Positions 1 through 4,803 of a DNA stretch of 6,483 nucleotides are shown here, piece by piece. The notes under the pieces are model-generated. The model had not been told where the DNA came from. It did not search any database and was given only the letters and a program-made list of their open reading frames with translations. Origin of the DNA: Chloroflexota bacterium. Lineage in GTDB: Bacteria > Chloroflexota > Limnocylindria > P2-11E. The number at the start of each line of letters is the position of its first letter. Position 1 is the first letter of the stretch. The translations under genes and the position numbers were made by a program. Where the stretch lies: positions 1 through 6,483 of the forward strand of contig JANXXG010000019.1 in the NCBI GenBank assembly GCA_025350745.1, read 5' to 3'.

Positions 1-103
1 CCTCATCGTGAGCGATCCGGTCCAGGCCGGGGTCATGGCGGTGATGGCGGTCGCGAAGACGGCGAAGTTCGACATCGCCCGCCAGCGGGGCCGGACCTAC
101 TAG
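1..103 (+). CDS. 3' end of an unidentified protein (partial)
   Basis: An open frame enters from the left edge (first full codon at base 2) and stops at TAG 101-103, giving 33 residues that begin [17 protein letters not shown] and end RQRGRTY. The piece looks like an alanine/valine-rich helix followed by a basic tail. It shows no motif I can assign to a family, so I name no function. Codon third positions are mostly G or C, as in the neighbouring genes, which supports real coding. The gene converges on the minus-strand selenoprotein gene, whose stop codon lies only 13 bases beyond this one. Confidence 0.55.
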   Translation, partial: LIVSDPVQAGVMAVMAVAKTAKFDIARQRGRTY

Positions 104-105
104 CG

Positions 106-116
106 CCCCAGAGGGG
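106..116. terminator. Small GC hairpin between convergent gene ends (weak)
   Basis: CCCC-AGA-GGGG forms a 4-bp stem in the 13-base gap between two convergent stop codons. It sits inside a wider inverted repeat, AGCGCC at 102-107 and GGCGCT at 127-132. No T-tract follows on either strand, so this is not a textbook intrinsic terminator. Position alone suggests a bidirectional terminator or a 3'-end stabilising structure. Confidence 0.25.
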
Positions 117-1103
117 TCAGAGGGCCGGCGCTTCGGGAAGCGCGAGCGTCGCGCGGATCGATGAGGGGGGCAAGCACTCCGTCGCGCTACAGGCCTGCGA
201 TCGCACGACGACATCGAGGCGGGCATCGCCGGAGCCGCGAGCGATGATCAGCTCGACCGGGATCACGAGCTGGAGCGATCCCTCATAGACGTGGAAGTCC
301 TCATCCAGACCCTCGACGCGGAATGCCGCGGGCTCGGGCCACGGGAACGCATCGATGCGCGCACCCGCGGGATCGCTCGTCACAGCGATCTCGAGCGCCT
401 GATAGCCGCTCGGCGTCGTCGGACCGTAGACGTGCCAGCCAGGATCGATCGTGAGCTCGACATGGAGGCCGAGGCGCTGATACGCGAAGTACGTCGGCGA
501 ATCGAACCAGGCCCTGACGGCCACGTGCACCTGGCGGCCGCGCGCCTCACTGACCTCTTGAGTACTGGCCGGCTGCCCGCCGGTGAGCTGCTCGAACAAG
601 AGCCGTCCGCCCTGACGCACGCGGTAGTTCGCCTCCACGATCTTCCGCTCGACCCGGCCGGTCGCGTCGAGCACGAACGTCATCGGGTAGGCGACGCCCT
701 GCTGCTCGTCGCGGGTCTTGATATCGAAGGTCGCGTGATGCTCGACCAGATCCTCATCGAGGACGCCGAGATCGCGGATGACCGCGCTTCCCTCGTCGGA
801 CAGCAGCGGATAGGTGATGCCGTACTTCGTCGCGAACTCGGTGAGGCCGGCCTGATCGTCGTAGCTGATCGCGAAGAGCGCATAGCCCGCGCGCTCAAGG
901 TCGTGAGCGATCCGTTGCAGCTCGACCAGCTGCGTCTTGCAATACGGTCACCACCGGGCGCTTCGGTGGAACACGACGATCGCGCGCCGCGCGCCGCGCG
1001 CGGAATGCAGGTCCACGACGGCGCTGCTCTGATCGGGCAGTCGGACATCGGGAAAGTGGTCGCCGACCTTGGGGCCGCGCTCGCTGTAGTCCACTGGCGT
1101 CAC
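117..1103 (-). CDS. Selenocysteine-containing redoxin (UxxC) fused to a DsbD N-terminal-like domain; in-frame TGA
   Basis: Read through the TGA at 950-948, the frame from GTG 1103 to TGA 117 encodes 328 residues. Residues about 10-170 are an AhpC/TSA-type redoxin: KVGDHFPDVRLPD, then IVVFHRSARW, Sec52-Pro-Tyr-Cys55, KTQLVELQ, ALFAISYDD, GITYPLLSDEGSAVI and YPMTFVLDATGRV. Relatives normally have WCPYC or WCPFC here, so TGA replaces the first catalytic cysteine. After a linker, residues about 190-322 resemble the DsbD alpha domain, with PGWHVYGP near residue 223 and QACSATECLPP carrying Cys305 and Cys310, the counterpart of the DsbD Cys103/Cys109 pair. No signal peptide or membrane segment is visible, so a cytoplasmic thiol/selenol reductase or peroxidase is inferred. 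The GTG start overlaps the upstream glutaredoxin stop (GTGA), implying translational coupling. A plain gene caller would probably report only 683-117 from internal ATG Met141. The alternative is a TGC-to-TGA nonsense mutation or sequencing error, but the SECIS-like hairpin argues against it. Confidence 0.85.
912..947 (-). promoter_or_regulatory. Bacterial SECIS-like hairpin immediately 3' of the Sec TGA
   Basis: Starting right after the TGA, CCGT (947-944) can pair with ACGG (915-912) as a lower stem. Above an asymmetric internal loop, GCAGCT pairs perfectly with AGCTGC (933-928 with 922-917), closing a 5-base loop GGTCG at 927-923. The apical loop begins 20 bases after the TGA. Bacterial SECIS elements are known to lie within the coding sequence, with the loop roughly 16-37 bases after UGA and a G in its first two positions. 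The E. coli fdhF element also exposes GGUC to SelB. The fit is by eye; I have not computed a folding energy. Confidence 0.8.
948..950 (-). other. In-frame TGA read as selenocysteine (Sec52)
   Basis: On the minus strand the codons run CGA AGC GCC CGG TGG TGA CCG TAT TGC AAG, that is R-S-A-R-W-U-P-Y-C-K. Sequence on both sides continues the same redoxin domain in the same frame. The position is the peroxidatic or resolving cysteine of the CxxC site, the usual place for Sec in bacterial thioredoxin-fold selenoproteins. A tryptophan reading is unlikely because TGG already supplies the conserved Trp just before it. Confidence 0.85.
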
Positions 1104-1372
1104 CGTCCCACCGTAGCTTCGCCCGAGGCGGTGAGCGTGGCGCGAACCTGTGCCGGGCTCGGCTCGACGAGCACCGAGCCGTCGGGGAAGACGACCGTGG
1201 GTACGGACATGTAGCCGTTGGCCGCCGTTCGGACCACCTGTTGGGCGGCGGGATCATCGGTGATCTCGATCTCCCGGAACGCGATGCGTTCGCCCGTCAG
1301 CCACCGCTTGAGCGACCAGCAGTGGCCGCAGGTGGCGGTGGTGTAGACAAGGAGCTCGGGCGCAGCGCTCAC
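1100..1372 (-). CDS. Mycoredoxin/glutaredoxin-like protein (CGHC)
   Basis: From GTG 1372 to TGA 1100 this encodes 90 residues with a complete glutaredoxin fold pattern: ELLVYTTATCGHCWSLKRWL near the N-terminus, FREIEITDDPAA in the middle, then the cis-Pro loop YMSVPTVVFPDGS and a final PSPAQVRATL helix. CGHC is the redox pair, and the layout resembles actinobacterial mycoredoxin (VPTVxFxDGSxLxxPS). It probably reduces mixed disulfides in the cytosol, and being coupled by GTGA to the selenoprotein it may be that protein's reductant (inference). I chose the GTG start because it gives normal family length and a TACCGT box lies exactly six bases upstream. An in-frame ATG at 1420, or one at 1444, would add 16 or 24 residues unlike the family and would run into the inverted repeat or the divergent gene. 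Confidence 0.85.
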   Translation of the reverse strand: MSAAPELLVYTTATCGHCWSLKRWLTGERIAFREIEITDDPAAQQVVRTAANGYMSVPTVVFPDGSVLVEPSPAQVRATLTASGEATVGR

Positions 1373-1378
1373 CTGACC

Positions 1379-1384
1379 ACGGTA
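1379..1384 (-). promoter_or_regulatory. Putative -10 box of a leaderless promoter for the redox operon
   Basis: TACCGT (minus strand) matches TANNNT and is followed by six bases (GGTCAG) and then the GTG start at 1372. In bacteria that use leaderless mRNAs this spacing puts the transcription start on the start codon. No good -35 hexamer is visible. The TTGCGC just upstream is too close to serve as one. Confidence 0.4.
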
Positions 1385-1401
1385 ACGCGCAACGGAGCCG
1401 A

Positions 1402-1418
1402 GGCCGGACTGTCCGGCC
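1402..1418. promoter_or_regulatory. Perfect 17-bp inverted repeat, candidate operator
   Basis: GGCCGGAC-T-GTCCGGCC is a perfect 8-bp inverted repeat around a single central base. It sits between the two divergent start codons and ends one base before the plus-strand TATCCT box. Its centre (1410) is 22 bases upstream of the transporter ATG and 38 bases upstream of the glutaredoxin GTG. Its size and symmetry suit a dimeric helix-turn-helix regulator. The regulator is not encoded in the window. Confidence 0.5.
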
Positions 1419-1419
1419 A

Positions 1420-1425
1420 TATCCT
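1420..1425 (+). promoter_or_regulatory. Putative -10 box of a leaderless promoter for the transporter operon
   Basis: TATCCT is followed by six bases (GCTCGG) and the ATG at 1432. No Shine-Dalgarno sequence precedes that ATG, so a leaderless transcript is the simplest reading. No recognisable -35 lies 16-18 bases upstream; that place is taken by the inverted repeat and the bases before it. Confidence 0.45.
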
Positions 1426-1431
1426 GCTCGG

Positions 1432-2412
1432 ATGCCAAATGCACGCGGCGCGACCGTCGAGTTCCGCGATGTCACCAAGCAGTACGCCGATCAAGTGGCG
1501 GTCGACGGCCTGTCGTTCACCGTGCCCGCGGGGAAGATCTGCATCCTCGTCGGTCCGAGCGGGTCGGGAAAGACCACGTCGTTGAAGATGGTGAACCGGC
1601 TCATCGAGCCAACGTCCGGCGCGATCCTCATCGACGGGACCGACGTCCTACAGGAAGACCCGGTGCAGCTGCGGCGGCGCATCGGCTACGTCATCCAGCA
1701 GGTCGGCCTGTTCCCGCATCAGACCATCGAGGAGAACGTTGGGACGGTGCCCCGTCTGCTCGGGTGGCCAAAGGACCGGATCCGGAGCCGGTCCATCGAG
1801 CTGCTCGCCCTGGTGGGACTCGACCCGAAGCGGTACGCCGCGCGCTATCCGGCGCAGCTTTCCGGCGGTGAGCGGCAGCGGGCCGGTGTCGCGCGCGCCT
1901 TGGCGGCGGACCCGCCGGTCATGCTGATGGACGAGCCCTTCGGAGCGGTCGATCCGATCGTCCGCGATCGGCTGCAGGCGGAGCTGCTGCGGATCCAACG
2001 CGATCAAGGGACGACCGTGCTGTTCGTGACCCACGACATCGATGAGGCGATCCGTCTTGGCGACCGCATCGCGATCATGAAGGACGGCAAGCTCGTGCAG
2101 TACGCCCCGCCCGGCGAGCTGCTCGCGCACCCGGCGAACGAGTTCGTGGCGCAGTTCGTCGGCTCGGACCGAGGGTTGAAGCGGCTCGGGCTCCTGACCG
2201 CTGGCGGCGCCGATCTCGACTCAGGGATCGAACGGGCCGGTGTCGATCCGCGCGCGCCCGAGCTCAAAGCGTCGACAACGCTGCGGGATGCTCTCGCCCT
2301 CATGCTCGAGCGCGGGGTCCAGCAGGCGCCGGTCGTCGATGACAACGACGGCCGGTATCTCGGCGTCCTGACGCTCGCGAAGATCTCGAAGATGCTTGGA
2401 AGCCAGGCATGA
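1432..2412 (+). CDS. Osmoprotectant/quaternary-amine ABC transporter, ATPase subunit (OpuCA/ProV-like)
   Basis: This 326-residue cytoplasmic ATPase powers import by the OpuC/ProU-type complex encoded downstream. Visible motifs are Walker A GPSGSGKTT (41-49), Q-loop IQQ (88-90), signature LSGGERQR (143-150), Walker B VMLMDEP (163-169), D-loop GAVDP (171-175) and switch His201 in FVTHD. GYVIQQVGLFPHQTIEENV is typical of this subfamily. The C-terminus (about 278-322) carries a single CBS-like motif (TLRDALALMLERGVQQAPVV, then YLGVLTL), whereas classical OpuCA proteins have two CBS domains and are longer. It begins at an ATG with no ribosome site and overlaps the next gene by ATGA. Family identity is firm; the exact substrate (glycine betaine, choline, carnitine or similar) cannot be read from the sequence. 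Confidence 0.93.
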   Translation: MPNARGATVEFRDVTKQYADQVAVDGLSFTVPAGKICILVGPSGSGKTTSLKMVNRLIEPTSGAILIDGTDVLQEDPVQLRRRIGYVIQQVGLFPHQTIEENVGTVPRLLGWPKDRIRSRSIELLALVGLDPKRYAARYPAQLSGGERQRAGVARALAADPPVMLMDEPFGAVDPIVRDRLQAELLRIQRDQGTTVLFVTHDIDEAIRLGDRIAIMKDGKLVQYAPPGELLAHPANEFVAQFVGSDRGLKRLGLLTAGGADLDSGIERAGVDPRAPELKASTTLRDALALMLERGVQQAPVVDDNDGRYLGVLTLAKISKMLGSQA

Positions 2413-3065
2413 CCGAAGGCGAGCCGCTCATTCGCTGGGACTGGATCGGGTCGCATCTGGACGAGATCGGCTTTCGCCTGTTGCAGCACGTCGAGCTCAC
2501 CGCCATCGCCGTCACCGTCGGCTTCATCATTGCCTTCGTCCTCTCGCTTCTCATCTTGAGGATCCCGCGGATCGAGGGACCGGTGACGTGGGTGACGGGG
2601 ACGCTCTACACGATCCCAAGCCTCGCCCTGTTCGCGCTGCTCATCCCATACACCGGACTCACGCTCCTGAGCGCCGAGATCGGCCTGGTCAGCTACACGC
2701 TGCTCATCCTCATCCGCAACATCGTTCGGGGCATCCGTGACGTGCCCGCCGATGTCATCGAGGCCGCGACCGGCATGGGCTACGACAACAGCGACCGCTT
2801 TTGGCGAGTCGAGGTGCCGCTTGCGACCGCGGTGATCATCGCCGGCGTACGCGTCGCGACGATCAGCACGATCGGCCTCGTGACCGTCACCGCGCTCATC
2901 GGTCAGGGTGGCTTCGGTTTCCTCATCCTCATCGGGATCCAGCGCTTCTTCAGCACCGAGCTCATTGTCGGCGCCGTGTGCTCCGTGTCGCTCGCCATCT
3001 TCGCCGACGCGATGCTCGTGTTGCTGCAGCGCCGGCTCACCCCGTGGACCCGGGTGGCCGGGTGA
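2409..3065 (+). CDS. Osmoprotectant ABC transporter permease (OpuCB/ProW-like), first subunit
   Basis: This 218-residue inner-membrane permease belongs to the BPD-transporter family. Hydrophobic segments are visible around residues 31-50, 63-80, 88-103, 140-160, 168-178 and 184-207. The family stretch TIPSLALFALLIP (68-80) is present, as is the cytoplasmic EAA coupling loop, EAATGMGYDNSDRFWRVEVPLA-like at 118-139, which docks on the ATPase. The ATG overlaps the ATPase stop codon (ATGA, 2409-2412), and the stop overlaps the second permease's GTG. The N-terminus has no cleavable signal. Assignment comes from motif, length (OpuCB is about 215 residues) and operon position. Confidence 0.92.
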   Translation: MTEGEPLIRWDWIGSHLDEIGFRLLQHVELTAIAVTVGFIIAFVLSLLILRIPRIEGPVTWVTGTLYTIPSLALFALLIPYTGLTLLSAEIGLVSYTLLILIRNIVRGIRDVPADVIEAATGMGYDNSDRFWRVEVPLATAVIIAGVRVATISTIGLVTVTALIGQGGFGFLILIGIQRFFSTELIVGAVCSVSLAIFADAMLVLLQRRLTPWTRVAG

Positions 3066-3754
3066 ACATCTTCGTCGACACCTTTGCGTGGTTCACCGAT
3101 CCCGCTCACTACACGGGTAGCAACGCGGTGCAGGTCCGGGTCTTCGAGCACCTCGAGCTCTCCGCGCTCGCGGTCCTCATTGCCGCGGCGATCGCGCTAC
3201 CGATCGGGCTGTATCTCGGCCACACCGGCCGGCTCGCGTTCATCGCGCTGAACGTCGCGAACGTCGGTCGGGCACTCCCGTCCCTCGCGCTCCTGGCGTT
3301 CGCCCTGCCGATCGCGTTCTCGCTCGGGCTGGGCCTCGGCTTTTGGCCGACGCTCATCTCGCTGATCCCGCTCGCGCTGCCGCCGATCATGACGAACGCG
3401 TACGTCGGCATCCGCGGGGTGGATCGGGACGTCATCGAGGCGGCGCGCGGCATGGGCCTCTCCGAGCCGGGCATCCTCCGGACCGTCGAAGCTCCCCTGG
3501 CGCTCCCCCTGATCCTGTCCGGCCTCCGAACGGCCTCGGTGAACGTCGTGGCCACGGCCACCCTCGGTGCGCTCGTCGCCGGCGGCGGCCTGGGGCGGTA
3601 CATCGTCGATGGCCTGGCCCTCCAGGAATACGACCGATTGTTCGCCGGAGCGCTCCTTGTCGCGACCCTCGCCATCCTGGTCGAGGTCGCGTTCGGCCGA
3701 TTCGAAGCCCGCGCGGTCTCGCCGGGATTACGGAGCCCGGCCGACGCGTTGTAA
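3062..3754 (+). CDS. Osmoprotectant ABC transporter permease (OpuCD/ProW-like), second subunit
   Basis: This 230-residue paralogue of the preceding permease is expected to pair with it as a heterodimer. It has a hydrophobic segment at about 33-52, the family stretch GRALPSLALLAFALP (69-83), and an EAA loop from EAARGMGLSEPGILR to EAPLALP at about 126-149. GALVAGGGLGRYIVDGL and a last hydrophobic helix near 193-211 complete the core. I start it at GTG 3062, which overlaps the previous stop as GTGA and gives the expected N-terminus (NIFVDTFAWFTDP). The frame stays open further upstream to 2801, but that part is only the preceding permease read out of frame. Confidence 0.92.
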   Translation: MNIFVDTFAWFTDPAHYTGSNAVQVRVFEHLELSALAVLIAAAIALPIGLYLGHTGRLAFIALNVANVGRALPSLALLAFALPIAFSLGLGLGFWPTLISLIPLALPPIMTNAYVGIRGVDRDVIEAARGMGLSEPGILRTVEAPLALPLILSGLRTASVNVVATATLGALVAGGGLGRYIVDGLALQEYDRLFAGALLVATLAILVEVAFGRFEARAVSPGLRSPADAL

Positions 3755-3756
3755 GG

Positions 3757-3781
3757 AGTACCCCGTCAAAGGCGGGGTACT
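3757..3781 (+). promoter_or_regulatory. Intercistronic stem-loop between second permease and binding protein
   Basis: AGTACCCCG pairs perfectly with CGGGGTACT (9 bp) across a 7-base loop, TCAAAGG, beginning three bases after the permease stop. No T-tract follows, so complete termination is not expected. Such hairpins in ABC operons commonly protect or partly separate transcript segments so that the binding protein is made in larger amounts than the membrane parts; that role here is inference. Confidence 0.5.
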
Positions 3782-3815
3782 GTCACGCGTGGCCGAGAGC
3801 CTGAGCGCTGCGGCC

Positions 3816-3823
3816 GGAAGGAG
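3816..3823 (+). promoter_or_regulatory. Strong Shine-Dalgarno site for the binding-protein gene
   Basis: GGAAGGAG lies six bases before ATG 3830. It is the clearest ribosome site in the window and fixes the start of the lipoprotein. It contrasts with the leaderless or overlap-coupled starts of the upstream genes and suggests high translation of the binding protein. Confidence 0.75.
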
Positions 3824-3829
3824 TCCCTC

Positions 3830-4753
3830 ATGCGCGGAATCGTTCGCCTCGCGATCACATTCATGGTGGGTGCGCTCGTCGCAACCGCCTGCAGCGGCAC
3901 CACCGGGGGCACCGGTACGGCCACCAAGCCGACGGTCAAGGTGGGGTCCACCAACTTCTACGAGCAGGGCATCCTCGCTGAGGCGTACGCCCAGATCCTC
4001 GAGAACAGCGGGTACACCGTCGAGCGCAAGCTCAACCTCGGCAACCGCGAAATCGTCCAGCCGGCCCTCGAGTCCGGACAGATCGATCTCGACGCCGAGT
4101 ACCTCGCCACGCTTCTGACGTTCGTCGACAAGACCGCGAAAGCGTCGACGGATCCCAAAGAGACTGCCAAGCTGCTGCAGACCGCACTCTCAGCGAAGAA
4201 GCTGACGGTCCTCGACGCGGCCGCCGCCACCGACCAGAACGGGTTCGTCGTCACGAAGGACACGGCGGCGAAGTACAGCCTCAAGAAGCTGAGCGACCTG
4301 ACTGCCGTCGCCGGCCAGCTCGTCCTCGGCGGACCGCCGGAATGCCCGAGCCCGACCCGTCCGTTCTGCATCCCGGGCCTCAAGGGCACGTATGGGATCA
4401 CGTTCAAGGACTTCAAGCCGCTCGACGCCGGCGGGCCGCTCACCGTGGCCGCGCTCGACGGCAAGCAGATCGATGTGGGCCTCCTCTTCACCAGCGACCC
4501 GACGATCGTCGCGAAGGGTTACGTGCTCCTCGATGACGACAAGCGTCTCCAGCTCTCGGACAACATCGCCCCGGTCGTGCGGGATGACCTGCTCGCGAAG
4601 GACGATGGAACGATCAAGAAGCTGCTCAACAGCCTGAGCGCAAAGCTCTCGCAGGATGAGCTCAACGGGATGAACAAGCTCGTTTCCGTGGATAAGAAGG
4701 ACCCGAAAGACGTTGCGAGAGACTGGCTGAAGAAACAGGGTCTGATCAAATAG
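3830..4753 (+). CDS. Osmoprotectant ABC transporter substrate-binding lipoprotein (OpuCC/ProX/OsmX-like)
   Basis: This 307-residue extracytoplasmic solute receptor delivers its ligand to the two permeases encoded upstream. Residues 1-20 are a short basic and hydrophobic signal ending in a lipobox, VATAC, with Cys21 as the lipidation site. A Gly/Thr-rich tether (about 22-35) follows. The mature domain starts VKVGSTNFYEQGILAEAYAQ and continues with ESGQIDLDAEYLATLL (81-96), characteristic of the glycine betaine/choline OpuAC fold. Cys172 and Cys180 (ECPSPTRPFC) could form a disulfide in the exported domain. The C-terminus is lysine-rich (WLKKQGLIK). The gene follows the second permease by 75 bases with its own strong ribosome site. 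The ligand is not determined; glycine betaine, choline, carnitine or another quaternary amine are all possible. Confidence 0.92.
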   Translation: MRGIVRLAITFMVGALVATACSGTTGGTGTATKPTVKVGSTNFYEQGILAEAYAQILENSGYTVERKLNLGNREIVQPALESGQIDLDAEYLATLLTFVDKTAKASTDPKETAKLLQTALSAKKLTVLDAAAATDQNGFVVTKDTAAKYSLKKLSDLTAVAGQLVLGGPPECPSPTRPFCIPGLKGTYGITFKDFKPLDAGGPLTVAALDGKQIDVGLLFTSDPTIVAKGYVLLDDDKRLQLSDNIAPVVRDDLLAKDDGTIKKLLNSLSAKLSQDELNGMNKLVSVDKKDPKDVARDWLKKQGLIK

Positions 4754-4803
4754 CCGACCTGAGCACATCTGCCGGCGCGCCCGCACCGAGCACCTTCGAT
4801 CTC

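Noticed and set aside
948..950. Pseudogene, or split into two genes at the TGA
   Set aside because: It is the only stop in the frame, falls exactly on the catalytic Cys position, is followed by a SECIS-like hairpin, and coding quality is equal on both sides. A point mutation or sequencing error remains possible but is less likely.
680..1048. Minus-strand frame of 122 codons spanning the TGA region
   Set aside because: It is an out-of-frame reading with Ser/Arg-rich low-complexity product. The real redoxin sequence lies in the frame that crosses the TGA, so no frameshift is needed.
291..1214. Long plus-strand open frame (307 codons) across the redox operon
   Set aside because: It is antisense to the selenoprotein and the end of the glutaredoxin gene. 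Its Arg/Glu/Leu-rich product has no recognisable domain and is the usual mirror frame of GC-rich coding DNA.
1373..1444. Longer glutaredoxin N-terminus from ATG 1420 or 1444
   Set aside because: The added residues are unlike the family, the ATG at 1444 would overlap the divergent ATPase gene, and ATG 1420 would put the inverted repeat inside coding sequence. The GTG at 1372 has a matching TANNNT-N6 signal.
2801..3061. Upstream extension of the second permease to 2801
   Set aside because: That part overlaps the first permease out of frame and gives an Arg/His-rich product. GTG 3062, overlapping the previous stop as GTGA, gives the proper N-terminus.
3757..3781. Intrinsic terminator after the second permease
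   Set aside because: The stem is good but no T-tract follows (TGTCACGCG), and the binding protein clearly belongs to the same transporter.
3752..3829. Metabolite riboswitch before the binding-protein gene
   Set aside because: The 75-base leader is short, and I found no conserved core of the TPP, glycine, guanidine or SAM riboswitches; only simple hairpins are visible.
4190..4786. Minus-strand frame of 198 codons under the binding-protein gene
   Set aside because: It is antisense to a well-supported lipoprotein gene and shows no domain; a mirror frame of GC-rich coding sequence.
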